From Magnetovibrio sp. (GTDB lineage Bacteria; Pseudomonadota; Alphaproteobacteria; Rhodospirillales; Magnetovibrionaceae), in assembly GCA_028281525.1 (NCBI GenBank), contig JANQJR010000045.1, forward strand, positions 1-50,658: 50,658 bases of DNA, given 5' to 3'. The notes beneath the pieces were generated by a model, which was not told where the DNA came from, ran no database searches, and was given only the letters and a program-made list of their open reading frames with translations. Shown piece after piece: positions 39,971 to 49,621 of this stretch. Numbering within the stretch: the first letter of the stretch is position 1; every line of letters starts with the position of its first letter. The translations under genes were made by a program, and so were the position numbers.

Positions 39971-40375
39971 GGCTATCCTCCAATCGAAGCAATAGTCCCG
40001 AACTCTTGTCCTTCCCCATCCAAACCGGAGAAAATGGCAATTGGATGGCGCTTGGATTCACAGCAACCTGCGGTCTTTCGACCGCCGGCCCTTCCATCCC
40101 CAACACGAGGGGCGCCAACAAACGACCGGACAAGCGTAACCAACCCCAAACGGGCGCTGATTGAGGATATCCTAGACCGAATACCTGAGGGGAGTCAAGG
40201 GTTACCGACATCCCCCAAGTCTGCCATCGCCTATTGCATTCCCTATAAATCATAGGGTTATACAGAACTTTAAGATGGGTTAAAATAACGGCGGACCGCC
40301 GTTCATCACCCTTTTCAGCAGGCGTGAAGGCGGTTATGGTCCACCCCCCCGTTTCGACCGGAGAGCGAAGAGTTC
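39971..40375. other. Intergenic region between rpoH side and ispH
   Basis: No credible gene; a 122-codon minus-strand frame here is not protein-like. It holds the palindrome CCCTA-N7-TAGGG (about 40241-40257) and a second one at 40288-40302, and the ispH ribosome site at its end. Confidence 0.4.
40288..40302. promoter_or_regulatory. Palindrome upstream of ispH
   Basis: ACGGCGG-A-CCGCCGT, a perfect seven-base-arm inverted repeat, about 74 bp ahead of the ispH start. It could be an operator or leader hairpin; a factor is not known. Confidence 0.35.
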
Positions 40376-41332
40376 ATGAGCGCCCCATCGACCCCGCCTT
40401 TGCGCGTCATCTTGGCCCAACCCCGCGGCTTTTGCGCGGGCGTGGACCGCGCCATCGCCATCGTCAAAAAGGCGCTGGAAAAGTACGGTGCGCCGATCTA
40501 CGTGCGCCACGAAATCGTGCACAATAAGTTCGTGGTGGATGAACTCAAAAATCTGGGCGCGGTGTTCGTCAAGGAATTGGACGAAGTCCCTGATGGCGCG
40601 CACACCATTTTCAGCGCCCACGGCGTCGCCGAAGCGGTCGAAATCGCCGCAAAGGACCGGGCCCTACCCTACATCGATGCCGCTTGCCCACTGGTCACCA
40701 AAGTTCACCGCCAGGGGCAACACTACGTCGATGCGGGCGGCGAAGTGGTGCTGATCGGCCATGCGGGCCACCCTGAAGTCGAAGGCACGTTGGGGCGCAT
40801 CCACGGCGTCACGCATCTGGTCGCCACGGTGGAAGATGTCGAAAGGCTCGACATCGCGGACGACACGCCGCTCGCCTACGTTACGCAGACGACGCTCAGC
40901 GTCGACGACACGCGCCACGTCATCGAAGCCCTGGAAAAACGCTTCCCACACATCCAGGGCCCGGATTTGAACGACATCTGCTACGCCACCCAGAACCGCC
41001 AACAAGCCGTGCGCCAAATGACCTGCAACGGCAACAAAGCGGAGCTTTTGCTGGTGATCGGCGGCAAAAACAGCTCGAATTCCAACCGGCTGCGCGAAAT
41101 CGGGGCGGATTGCGGCGTACCCAGCTATCTGATCGACGGGGCAGAAGACTTGGACGCCGCATGGCTCGATGACGTTGACACCGTGGGCGTCACCGCAGGC
41201 GCATCGGCCCCGGAAGTGTTGGTGCAAGGCGTTTTGGACCGTTTGGCGGAATTGCGCGACACGAATGTGGAGCTTCTCACCGGCATCGAAGAAAACATGC
41301 ACTTCAAGCTGCCACCCGAGCTGCGCGATTGA
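40376..41332 (+). CDS. ispH: 4-hydroxy-3-methylbut-2-enyl diphosphate reductase
   Basis: Last step of the MEP isoprenoid pathway: reduces HMBPP to isopentenyl and dimethylallyl diphosphate with a 4Fe-4S cluster. In 318 residues the three cluster cysteines are in [13 protein letters not shown] (about 12-24), [13 protein letters not shown] (about 100) and the [15 protein letters not shown] block (about 200-214); the active-site region [14 protein letters not shown] and ISNS-like [13 protein letters not shown] also fit. Its products supply the squalene made by hpnCDE farther on. It begins the co-oriented run with the DUF3683 gene. Confidence 0.97.
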   Translation: MSAPSTPPLRVILAQPRGFCAGVDRAIAIVKKALEKYGAPIYVRHEIVHNKFVVDELKNLGAVFVKELDEVPDGAHTIFSAHGVAEAVEIAAKDRALPYIDAACPLVTKVHRQGQHYVDAGGEVVLIGHAGHPEVEGTLGRIHGVTHLVATVEDVERLDIADDTPLAYVTQTTLSVDDTRHVIEALEKRFPHIQGPDLNDICYATQNRQQAVRQMTCNGNKAELLLVIGGKNSSNSNRLREIGADCGVPSYLIDGAEDLDAAWLDDVDTVGVTAGASAPEVLVQGVLDRLAELRDTNVELLTGIEENMHFKLPPELRD

Positions 41333-41437
41333 CCCCCGTGACGAACGCACCCCTGTCATTCCCATGAAACGGATGAAGCCCCCCCAAAATTCTGCTAGTT
41401 TGCAGGCCGCGATCCTCCCCATTTGACTGCTGAAGCC

Positions 41438-44400
41438 ATGCGCATTCGTGAAATCCCGTACAACTACACCTCCTATTCCGACCGGGAGATCGTCATCCGC
41501 CTGTTAGGCCCGGACATGTGGGATGTGCTCAACCAACTGCGCGCCCAGAGGCGCACCGGGCGCTCCGCGCGCATGCTGTTCGAGGTTCTGGGCGACATCT
41601 GGGTGGTGCGGCGCAATCCGTTCGTTCAAGACGACCTGCTGGCCCATGCGAACCGCCTGGGCGATCTCAAGTTCGCCATGTACCGCCGCTTGGATCAAAT
41701 CGATGAGCGCGCCCAAGGCAATGAATTGGTGGTGCAACTGGCCACGCGCGCACGCGAAGCGGTGGGCGCATTCCTCACCTGGCTGGAGGGTCAAAAAGGC
41801 CTGCGCGAGCGGGTCGAAAAACGTTTCGCCCGCCACACCCGGCGCGACCACATCGATTTCAGCGGCGAAGCGCGTGTCGCCCACGTCACCGATGCCACCG
41901 ACTGGCGCGTGGAATACCCGCTGGTGGTGTTGACACCGGGCACGGAAAACGAAATCGCCCCGCTGGTCAAAGCCAGCATCGATCTGGGGCTGACCGTCAT
42001 TCCGCGCGGCGGCGGCACCGGCTACACCGGCTCCGCCGTGCCGCTCTACGCCGACACCGCCATGATCAACACCGAAAAACTCGACTTCATCGAACCGGTC
42101 GAATGGCGAACCCTGCCCGGCCACGACCAGCCTGTCGCGACCATCCGCGTCGGCGCGGGCGCGGTGACCAAGCGCGTCTCCGAAGCCGCCGAAGCAACCG
42201 ATACGGTCTTCGCCGTCGACCCCACGTCCCAGAACTCGTCGACCATCGGCGGCAACATCGCCATGAACGCTGGCGGCAAAAAAGCCGTGATGTGGGGCAC
42301 CACACTGGACAATCTGTTGTCATGGCGCATGGTCACACCGGACGCGGACTGGCTGGAGGTCACCCGCCTGGAGCACAACCTGGGCAAAATCCACGATCTT
42401 CCCGAAGTAAAGTTCCAGGTTCAACGCTTCGCGCCCGACGGCGTCACGCCCAAGGGCGACGCGGACATCATCACGCTCAAGGCCGAGGACATCCGCAAAC
42501 CGGGGCTCGGCAAGGACGTCACCAACAAAGTCCTGGGGGGACTGCCCGGCGTGCAGAAGGAAGGTTGCGACGGCCTGGTCACCAGCGCCGTGTTCGTACT
42601 GCATCAGAAACCGGAACACATCCGCACCCTCTGCTTGGAGTTTTACGGCCAGGACTTAGGCCAAGCGGTGCCCGCCATCGTCGAAACCCTGGATTATCTG
42701 AAAGCCACGCCGGGCGTGGCGTGCGCGGGTCTGGAACATCTGGACCAGCGCTACATCCGCGCGGTGGGGTATTCGCCGAAGTCCATGCGCGACGACATGC
42801 CGAAAATGGTGCTGGTCGCAGATATCGTCGGTGAAGACGAAGCCGCCTTGGTCAAAGCCTGCGAACACGTGGTCGAACTGGCCACGGCACGCGAAGGGGA
42901 AGGTTTCATCGCCACCAAGCCGGAAGCCCGCGCGCGCTTCTGGGCGGACCGCGCGCGCACCGCGGCCATCGCCGCGCACACCAACGCTTTCAAGATCAAC
43001 GAAGACGTGGTGATCCCGCTGGAACGCATGGCGGACTACAGCGAAGGGGTGGAACGGCTCAACATCGAACAGTCCATTTCCAACAAGCTGGGACTGCTGG
43101 GTGCGCTGGAAACGTATCTCGAAGAAGGCGCGTACGCCCAGCAACTGCCGGTCGAATTCACCAGCGGCGGTGTGAACGCCCAGATCGTCGCGGACAAAAA
43201 GACCGCGTCTCTAAAGCTGTTGGCTGAGGTCGAAGCGCGCTGGAGCGCAGTCCTGGAAAACCTGGACGCGCAAGCGGAGCAATGCGTGCATCTGCCCCAC
43301 TACGCCCCCCCAAACTCCGCTGGACCGGGAACCATACCGGATGGCTGGCGCGGCCTGCCCATCGTGCGCCTGCTTTTGCGCGGCGACATCCGCATTTCGT
43401 ACCGCGCAGAGATTGAAAAGCCGCTGAAAAACATCTGGGCCGGCGACATGTGGACGGAGCTGCGCGCCGAGATCGACAAAATCCACAAGGACGTTCTGTC
43501 CAGCCGCCTGTTCATCGCGCTGCACATGCACGCGGGCGACGGCAACGTGCACACCAACATACCCGTCAACTCCAACGACTACGCCATGCTCCAAGAATCC
43601 GAGCGGCTGGTGGATCGTGTGATGGAGTTGGCGCAAGACTTGGGCGGCGTGATTTCCGGCGAGCACGGCATCGGGCTCACCAAGTTCGCCTATCAGGATC
43701 CGGAAAAGATCGAAGCCTTCCGCGCTTACAAACAACAAGTCGATCCGGACGGACACTTCAACCGCGGCAAACTGCTGGAAGAATCGACCGCGTTGGAAGC
43801 CTACACCCCGTCGCTGCGCCTGGTGCAGCAGGAAGCCTTGATCCTGAAAGAAAGCGCGCTTGAAGTCCTGAACGACATGACGCGCCACTGCCTGCGCTGC
43901 GGCAAGTGCAAGGAAGTCTGCTCCACCCACGTGCCGGGCGCAAACCTGTTGTATTCGCCGCGCAACAAAATTCTGTCCTTAGGCCTTATCATCGAAGCAT
44001 TTCTTTACGAGGAACAAACCCGGCGCGGCGTTTCGCAACATCATTTCGACGTGCTCAACGATGTCGCCGACCACTGCACGGTGTGCAACAAATGCGCGGT
44101 GCCCTGCCCGGTCGACATCGACTTCGGCGACGTCACCATCAAGATGCGTGAAATCCTCATGAGCCGGGGCAAAAAGCAAACCGCCATCGGTGCAAAGCTC
44201 GCCATGGCGTTCCTCACCACCAACAACGCCCGCGCTATCCGGGTGACGCGGGCCGGATTTATCCGCGCGGGTTACGCCGGGCAAAGCTTGATGCACACCA
44301 TCGCCAAAGCGTCCGGCGCGCTCAAGGACGACCCGGAGCCGCCCGCCACCACCGGCGGCAGCGCCCCAACCAAGCAACTCACGCACATGCTGCGCACGCC

Positions 44401-45304
44401 CTTGCCCATCGACAAGGTGCCGTCGAAAACGGCGCGGGATTTCCTGAATCTGCGCGACGACGGGGCGAGCATTCCCATCGTGCGCCCACTGGGCTTGCCC
44501 GAAGACGCCCGTGAAGCGGTATTCTACTTCCCCGGCTGCGGGTGCGAACGCCTGTTCAGTCATGTGGGCCTGGCGACCATGGCGATGCTCAACGCCCAGG
44601 GCGTTCAAGTCGTGTTGCCGCCAAGCCAAAGCTGCTGCGGCTTCCCGCAAAAAAGCGCGGGCGACGCGGCGTTGGGCCGTTCCATCTCGACCGCCAACCG
44701 GGTATTGTTCCACCGGGTCGCGAACATCCTGGGCTACCTCGACATCAAGACCGTAATCGTCTCTTGCGGTACATGTTCCAAGCAGCTCGACAATTACCAG
44801 TTCGACAAGATCTTCCCCGGCTCGCGCCTGATGGACATCCACGAATACCTGTTTGATCGTGGCGTCCGTGTGACTGAGCCCGATGGTGAAGGCGGTTATC
44901 TGTTCCACGAACCGTGTCACAGCCCCTTCAGCCACCATGCACCGCTTGACGTGGCGGCGGGTCTTCTGGGCCGCCCCGCGACCATGACGGAGCGCTGCTG
45001 CGGCGAGGCCGGCACCTTCGCCGTCAACCGCCCGGACATCTCCACCCAGGTGAAACATGCCAAGTCCATATCGATTTCCACCGCCAGCGCTGAGAGCACT
45101 CGGATCACCGGCGCCGCGCCGAAGAAACTGCTCACCGCGTGTCCGTCGTGCCTGCAGGGCCTGTCGCGTTATGAAGGACAAGACGGTGTGCCGGAGGCCG
45201 AATTCATGGTGGTCGAATTGGCCCGCCAACTTTTGGGCGAAAACTGGCAGCAAAAGTTCCTGCAGAACGCGCGCGCCGGCGGCGTGGACTACGTGCTGCT
45301 TTAA
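41438..45304 (+). CDS. DUF3683 FAD-linked oxidase / Fe-S / CCG-domain oxidoreductase
   Basis: A 1288-residue fusion resembling glycolate- or D-2-hydroxyacid-type dehydrogenases. Order: DUF3683 region (about 1-120, IPYNYTSYSDREIVIRLL), FAD-binding PCMH domain with RGGGTGYTGSAVPLY (about 190-205), C-terminal FAD-oxidase part with LHMHAGDGNVHTNIPVN and GEHGIGLTKFAYQ (about 690-755), two 4Fe-4S motifs CLRCGKCKEVC and CTVCNKCAVPCPVD (about 820 and 885), and a CCG (DUF224) redox domain with FFPGCGCERL, SQSCCGFPQ, SCGTCS, FHEPCH and ERCCGEAGTFAV. Electrons probably go to the quinone pool or a partner. The substrate cannot be read. ATG at 41438 is chosen over a TTG five codons earlier; neither has a strong ribosome site. 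Confidence 0.92.
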   Translation: MRIREIPYNYTSYSDREIVIRLLGPDMWDVLNQLRAQRRTGRSARMLFEVLGDIWVVRRNPFVQDDLLAHANRLGDLKFAMYRRLDQIDERAQGNELVVQLATRAREAVGAFLTWLEGQKGLRERVEKRFARHTRRDHIDFSGEARVAHVTDATDWRVEYPLVVLTPGTENEIAPLVKASIDLGLTVIPRGGGTGYTGSAVPLYADTAMINTEKLDFIEPVEWRTLPGHDQPVATIRVGAGAVTKRVSEAAEATDTVFAVDPTSQNSSTIGGNIAMNAGGKKAVMWGTTLDNLLSWRMVTPDADWLEVTRLEHNLGKIHDLPEVKFQVQRFAPDGVTPKGDADIITLKAEDIRKPGLGKDVTNKVLGGLPGVQKEGCDGLVTSAVFVLHQKPEHIRTLCLEFYGQDLGQAVPAIVETLDYLKATPGVACAGLEHLDQRYIRAVGYSPKSMRDDMPKMVLVADIVGEDEAALVKACEHVVELATAREGEGFIATKPEARARFWADRARTAAIAAHTNAFKINEDVVIPLERMADYSEGVERLNIEQSISNKLGLLGALETYLEEGAYAQQLPVEFTSGGVNAQIVADKKTASLKLLAEVEARWSAVLENLDAQAEQCVHLPHYAPPNSAGPGTIPDGWRGLPIVRLLLRGDIRISYRAEIEKPLKNIWAGDMWTELRAEIDKIHKDVLSSRLFIALHMHAGDGNVHTNIPVNSNDYAMLQESERLVDRVMELAQDLGGVISGEHGIGLTKFAYQDPEKIEAFRAYKQQVDPDGHFNRGKLLEESTALEAYTPSLRLVQQEALILKESALEVLNDMTRHCLRCGKCKEVCSTHVPGANLLYSPRNKILSLGLIIEAFLYEEQTRRGVSQHHFDVLNDVADHCTVCNKCAVPCPVDIDFGDVTIKMREILMSRGKKQTAIGAKLAMAFLTTNNARAIRVTRAGFIRAGYAGQSLMHTIAKASGALKDDPEPPATTGGSAPTKQLTHMLRTPLPIDKVPSKTARDFLNLRDDGASIPIVRPLGLPEDAREAVFYFPGCGCERLFSHVGLATMAMLNAQGVQVVLPPSQSCCGFPQKSAGDAALGRSISTANRVLFHRVANILGYLDIKTVIVSCGTCSKQLDNYQFDKIFPGSRLMDIHEYLFDRGVRVTEPDGEGGYLFHEPCHSPFSHHAPLDVAAGLLGRPATMTERCCGEAGTFAVNRPDISTQVKHAKSISISTASAESTRITGAAPKKLLTACPSCLQGLSRYEGQDGVPEAEFMVVELARQLLGENWQQKFLQNARAGGVDYVLL

Positions 45305-45313
45305 AGTGCTTAC

Positions 45314-45394
45314 GTCATTGCGGGCACAGCGAAGCAATCCAGGATGTTTCTATCAAAACATGGATTGCTTCGTCACTCCGCTCCTCGCAATGAC
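45314..45394. repeat. Intergenic palindromic repeat (81 bp)
   Basis: Starts GTCATTGCGGGCACAGCGAA and ends in the near reverse complement of the same stretch (CTCCTCGCAATGAC), with GAAGCAATCCA / TGGATTGCTTC as inner arms. This is the common 'GTCATTGCGAGGAGC..' type of dispersed palindrome seen in many bacterial genomes, lying between convergent genes. Confidence 0.75.
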
Positions 45395-45423
45395 ACCGGT
45401 CAACTGCAAATTTTTCTCATCAC

Positions 45424-46704
45424 TCATGACGCGGCATCTTCCAGGACCGCCTCAGCCGCCAAGCGCCCAGATTTGACCGCGCCTTCGATGGTCGCGGGCA
45501 AGCCTGTATCCGTCCAATCCCCCGCGAGATAGAGGTTCGCCGCCGCCGTGCGCGTGCCCGGGCGGTGCGCCAAGGCCTCCGGCGTTGCGGCGAAGGTGGC
45601 GCGGCGTTCCTTGATCACCCGGTAGGCCGGAATATCGCCGTCCAGCCTCAACGCCCGGGCGACTTCCGGCCACAAGGCGTGCGCAATCGCATCCGTATCT
45701 TTGTCCATCCAGGCGTTCGCGCCGCTTACCGTCACGGACACGATGGGACCACGGCGAAACAGCCATTGGCATTCACCGCCCACAAGTCCTACGATAGCTG
45801 GCCCCACGATGGTGGGCGTATCCACGGCCCCTGACAGACGGTAATGCACATTCAAGATCGCGCGGCTTGCATCGGGTGCATCGATACCGTCCACCAACTC
45901 GGCGACGGCATGGTGCGGCACCGCCATGATCACCGCGTCGCTGTCTCCCAGAACCTCTGCCGCGTTGTGAAAACGGATGGATGTGCAAAGCCCATCCGTC
46001 ACGACAAGCGACGAGATGCGGCGCTGGAAATACATGCTTACGTCTTGAGATCGCAGATATGCGACCGCTGGGTCGACCAATGCCGGGCCCAGACCATCGG
46101 GAGCAAACAAGGGACGGGCGTAAGCGCCGCCCTTGAACACGGTTTCTTTCAACACCGCCCAGATCAACACCGCCGCAGCCTCTTGCGGTTCGGCATTGAG
46201 CACGGCGAGACACAAAGGGTGCCAAAACGTGCGGTAAAGCTCGGACTTGATGTCCAGGCATTGGGCCACGGTTTTGCCCCGCCCGCGTTTCAGCGCACGG
46301 ATGTCGCGCAGGAACTGGAATGGCTTGAGTCCCGGCGGTTGACGGTGTTTGTCCGCGAGCCACTTGATCAGCGACAACGCGCCCACGCCGAACCCTAAGT
46401 CCACCGACCAGCGTTTGCCGTTTTGCACGTCCAGAAAGTCGAACACGGCGCGTGCGCCTTCAACCAGATTTTCGCGCGCGCCGACCCGTTCCAGATACGT
46501 CAGAACTTCCGTGTTGCCGCTCAAGATCAAGTGCGTGCCATTGTCGATCACCGCGCTCACTTGATCATCATGAAAGCTCCGGCATCGGCCGCCTGCATAT
46601 TGGGTGGTTTCGTGGATGCTGACCCGTGCGCCCGCCTGGGACAATCGCACGGCCGCCGACAAGCCCGCGAGCCCCGCACCGATGATATGCACCCGTCCCG
46701 CCAT
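45424..46704 (-). CDS. hpnE: Hydroxysqualene dehydroxylase
   Basis: A 426-residue FAD oxidoreductase of the phytoene desaturase fold that converts hydroxysqualene to squalene. The dinucleotide-binding motif VHIIGAGLAGLSAAVRLSQ opens the protein, and DNGTHLILSGN and the C-terminal LYLAGDWTDTGLPATIEGAVKSG bind the rest of FAD. ATG at 46704 is used because the fold begins there; the frame is open 38 codons further up, but that overlaps hpnD. The upstream stop (46706-46708) is one base away, so translation is probably coupled to hpnD. Last gene of the hopanoid operon here. Confidence 0.93.
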   Translation of the reverse strand: MAGRVHIIGAGLAGLSAAVRLSQAGARVSIHETTQYAGGRCRSFHDDQVSAVIDNGTHLILSGNTEVLTYLERVGARENLVEGARAVFDFLDVQNGKRWSVDLGFGVGALSLIKWLADKHRQPPGLKPFQFLRDIRALKRGRGKTVAQCLDIKSELYRTFWHPLCLAVLNAEPQEAAAVLIWAVLKETVFKGGAYARPLFAPDGLGPALVDPAVAYLRSQDVSMYFQRRISSLVVTDGLCTSIRFHNAAEVLGDSDAVIMAVPHHAVAELVDGIDAPDASRAILNVHYRLSGAVDTPTIVGPAIVGLVGGECQWLFRRGPIVSVTVSGANAWMDKDTDAIAHALWPEVARALRLDGDIPAYRVIKERRATFAATPEALAHRPGTRTAAANLYLAGDWTDTGLPATIEGAVKSGRLAAEAVLEDAAS

Positions 46705-46705
46705 G

Positions 46706-47554
46706 TCACAAAACACCGTAACGCAATGCAAGCCACAGTTTCTCAAGTTTGCCGAGCTTGACCGGAATGTGAATGTTGGCAAGCCCGCGTGAAAGAAGAC
46801 GTTCCAAAATGCGGACATAGACCGCCATCATCACCCGGACCGGTCGGGTCTTGGCCTTTTCCAACACCTCCAGCACCTGCGCAGCATCCCGGAAATGGCC
46901 TTGTGCCCGCGTGGTCAACGTCTCCAGTACCACGCCAACTTTGGGATGTTCGAGCACTTGACCCGGCGTACCCCGCTCGATTCCTTCGGCGGCGAGCAAG
47001 CTGAGCGGCACATAAAGACGGTTGCGCGCGGCGTCTTCGTCAAGGTCGCGCAAGATATTGGTGATCTGCAGCGCGCGGCCCAGATGGTAAGCCAGACGGT
47101 CCGACGCGTCCCCATCCAGGCCGAAAACCCGGTCCGACAGACGGCCGACGGCGGACGCCACCCGGTCGAGGTAGAGGTCGAAAGCGGCCTCGTCCTCCAT
47201 GCGCACGGCGGCATGGGCATCCGTTTCCATGCCGTCGATGATGGCGATCAAGTCCGCCCGATCCAGCCGGTAGCACTCCACCACCGGTTTGAGACTGGTT
47301 ATGGCCGGGTCGGGCTCCCCCGCGCCGAAGAGCGTTTCGACATATCCGCGCCATTGTTCCAGGCGGGCCATCTTGACCTCGGTGCTGTCCACGCCGTCGG
47401 CGATATCGTCCACTTCGCGGCAAAAGGCGTAGATATGAAACATGGCGCTGCGCCGGGGTTCGGGCAACAGGCGCAAGGCCCAATAAAAGGAACTGCCCGA
47501 CACCGTTGCGCCGGGAGAATGCCTGCAAATCAATGAGCCAGCCGTTTGATCCAT
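46706..47554 (-). CDS. hpnD: Presqualene diphosphate synthase
   Basis: Joins two farnesyl diphosphates to presqualene diphosphate. A 282-residue squalene/phytoene synthase family protein with GSSFYWALRLLPEPRRSAMFHIYAFCREVDDIADGVD (residues about 20-55; first Asp-rich motif) and NILRDLDEDAARNRLYVP (second). ATG at 47554 gives the normal N-terminus; a longer frame of 93 more codons is an overlap with hpnC. Follows hpnC by 20 bp and precedes hpnE by one base. Confidence 0.93.
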   Translation of the reverse strand: MDQTAGSLICRHSPGATVSGSSFYWALRLLPEPRRSAMFHIYAFCREVDDIADGVDSTEVKMARLEQWRGYVETLFGAGEPDPAITSLKPVVECYRLDRADLIAIIDGMETDAHAAVRMEDEAAFDLYLDRVASAVGRLSDRVFGLDGDASDRLAYHLGRALQITNILRDLDEDAARNRLYVPLSLLAAEGIERGTPGQVLEHPKVGVVLETLTTRAQGHFRDAAQVLEVLEKAKTRPVRVMMAVYVRILERLLSRGLANIHIPVKLGKLEKLWLALRYGVL

Positions 47555-47574
47555 AGCGAATAGAGATACACCAG

Positions 47575-48381
47575 TTAGGCCGTCAGCGCACCCCACAGAA
47601 ACCACGCCCCCATGACCATGCGCGGCAGTTCCACACGTTCGGCCAGCGGGTCTTGGCGTCTCAACGCACGGGCCAACCGCCAAGCCACAGCCAGAACGCC
47701 CCCCGCTTCGCGCGCCAATGCCTTGGAACGGATTTGCCGCGGCAACGGTTTCGCCGCCACCAACAAGCCTTCCACCCCATCCAGCATCAAATTCAAGACC
47801 GCGCGCAACTCGGGCGAACACCTGTCCGCGCACAAGTCCTCCACACTAACGCCATGCACCATCATCCAATTGGCGGGCACATAAACGCGATCAAGACGTT
47901 CCAAATCGGAACGAACGTCCTGGAGATGGTTGAGGATTTGCAAAGCGCTGCACAAGGCATCCGACGCGGCAGGGTCGTCCCCTTCGATCCCCCCCAGAAG
48001 ATCGATCAGATAGCGCCCCACCGGTGCCGCCGATAAGCGGCAGTAGGCCATCAAGCCGACCCAATCCTGCGTTCGCGGAGATTCGACATCGCGCATGAAG
48101 GCGCTGAGCAGTTCCCTGGCGTGCTGAGGGGTGACGCTGCTCTCGTTCAAGCTTTGCACCAAGTTATCGACTTCGGCGTATGGGTGGGCCACGCCGGCGT
48201 CGATCTGCATATTCATAGCGTCCAAGGTTTGAAGCTTCGCCGCGGGCGTCAGGTCCGGATCATCGGCCACATCGTCCGCAGCCCGCGCGAAAGCGTAAAA
48301 CGCTTTGACGTGCGGGCGCGACCACGCGGGCAACAACTTTGACGCCACGGGAAAGTTTTCGTCGCCCGCGCCCTTGGCCAT
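47575..48381 (-). CDS. hpnC: Hydroxysqualene synthase
   Basis: A 268-residue squalene/phytoene synthase family protein that turns presqualene diphosphate into hydroxysqualene. Begins ENFPVASKLLPAWSRPHV, an HpnC hallmark, with the Asp-rich FYAFARAADDVADDPD (about 29-44) and LQDVRSDLERLDRVYVP (about 150). Gene order hpnC-hpnD-hpnE matches the three-step squalene route of hopanoid makers. Squalene-hopene cyclase is not within the window. Confidence 0.94.
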   Translation of the reverse strand: MAKGAGDENFPVASKLLPAWSRPHVKAFYAFARAADDVADDPDLTPAAKLQTLDAMNMQIDAGVAHPYAEVDNLVQSLNESSVTPQHARELLSAFMRDVESPRTQDWVGLMAYCRLSAAPVGRYLIDLLGGIEGDDPAASDALCSALQILNHLQDVRSDLERLDRVYVPANWMMVHGVSVEDLCADRCSPELRAVLNLMLDGVEGLLVAAKPLPRQIRSKALAREAGGVLAVAWRLARALRRQDPLAERVELPRMVMGAWFLWGALTA

Positions 48382-48405
48382 GCCGTTGTCCCAAATGTTA
48401 AAGAA

Positions 48406-49035
48406 TTAGTTCGACAGGCTTTCGATCTTGTCGCGCAAGACTTCCAAGAGCCCCGCGACCTTACCGCCGTTGGAACGGACCACGGAGGTGAACTCCTTGC
48501 GCTGCGACTGGCTCATGGAGATCCCTTCGACATAGACGTCAATGATTTTGTAGATGTCGGACTTGTTGCGCACCCGCCAATCGACGCGGATCGGCTCGCC
48601 ACCGCTGGGGCGATGAATTTCCGAAAACACCAGGGAGTCCTTGCCCGGATCGCTCACCGACTTGGTGACCTTGATGACCTCACCGGAATATTGATCGAAG
48701 CGCTCCACATAAGTGATCACAACGTAGTCTTCAAACAGGTCCAGGTACTCTTCCTTCTCCGCGTCGCTCGCCGCGCGCCAGTAGCGCCCCAGCACCCACC
48801 TGCCGATCACGGGAACGTCGAAGTTTTCGTTGAGTAGCACCCGGAAACGTTCGACCCGTTGCGCGCGGGTCGCACCTTCGGCGGTCAACGCCTGAACAGC
48901 TTCTTGAGCCAGGCTTTCGATAAATTTCTGCGCGGGGTCATCGGTGCTGGAATCAGCGCTGGCGGTCAACGGGGACCCCCAAACGGCCAAGACCAACATC
49001 ATCAGCGAAACAAGGGCGTTGCGGCGTTTCATCAT
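48406..49035 (-). CDS. MlaC/Ttg2D-family periplasmic lipid-binding protein (HpnM-like)
   Basis: A 209-residue exported protein of the toluene-tolerance/MlaC family, which carries phospholipid (or, in the HpnM subgroup, hopanoids) across the periplasm. The signal peptide MMKRRNALVSLMMLVLAVWG ends near ASA-DS. Family blocks: FIESLAQEAVQALT, RFRVLLNENFDVPVIGRWVLGRYWR, EKEEYLDLFEDYVVITYVERF and VDWRVRNKSDIYKIIDVYVEGISM. Its position directly ahead of hpnC (24 bp) suggests HpnM. ATG at 49035 is used; a 64-codon extension upstream overlaps another gene and is not real. Confidence 0.9.
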   Translation of the reverse strand: MMKRRNALVSLMMLVLAVWGSPLTASADSSTDDPAQKFIESLAQEAVQALTAEGATRAQRVERFRVLLNENFDVPVIGRWVLGRYWRAASDAEKEEYLDLFEDYVVITYVERFDQYSGEVIKVTKSVSDPGKDSLVFSEIHRPSGGEPIRVDWRVRNKSDIYKIIDVYVEGISMSQSQRKEFTSVVRSNGGKVAGLLEVLRDKIESLSN

Positions 49036-49180
49036 AAATGCGATTCCAAACACTTCTTGCTTTAACCATTCAGGAACCGCGCCCCACCTTGGTCCCGACA
49101 GGTGCGGATAATAGGGATTTCCAGGGCAATTGGCAATTCCGTGGAAGCCTAAATGCCGAAAAAATGCGCGGGCTGTAAAG

Positions 49181-49522
49181 TTACGACAACTGTGCGCGCA
49201 CCGCATCGCTAAAGCCTTGCAGAACAAGCCCCTCGCCTTCGAATACGGGCCGTTTGACGAGAGTCGGGTGCCCAGCCATCAACGCAACCGCCTTTACCTG
49301 GTCCAAGCCGGTCTTGTCTTGATCAGACAATTGCTTCCAAGTGGTCGAGCGCTTATTCAGCACCGATTCCCACCCCAACTCCCGGCACCAACGCTCCACG
49401 GTCGCCGCCTCAAGGCCGTCCACACGAAAATCGTGGAAGGTGTGTTCGATCTCTTGTTCGTTCAGCCATTTCAGGGCTTTGCGCACGGTATCGCAGGTTT
49501 TGATGCCGTAAACGGTGATCAT
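49181..49522 (-). CDS. ArsC/Spx-family (YffB-like) thioredoxin-fold protein
   Basis: A 113-residue cytoplasmic protein of the arsenate reductase/Spx fold. The single redox Cys is in YGIKTCDTVRKALKWL (Cys10), a CxxT motif typical of YffB, with a conserved P in TLVKRPVFEGEG. Lacking the arsenate-reductase cysteine set, it is more likely a glutathione-linked or regulatory protein. Separate from the hpn operon by 145 bp. Confidence 0.88.
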   Translation of the reverse strand: MITVYGIKTCDTVRKALKWLNEQEIEHTFHDFRVDGLEAATVERWCRELGWESVLNKRSTTWKQLSDQDKTGLDQVKAVALMAGHPTLVKRPVFEGEGLVLQGFSDAVRAQLS

Positions 49523-49621
49523 GATCGGGGGAATCCTTCATGCCGGTTTTGACCTAGGGCGGGCTTCTGGCCTAACCTGCCCGCACGCCTGGAACAAGTC
49601 TAAAATTAGAGAACTCCGCCC

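Noticed and set aside
39885-40253. 122-codon minus-strand frame between rpoH and ispH
   Set aside because: No ribosome site, odd composition, overlaps the better supported 54-codon frame; not protein-like.
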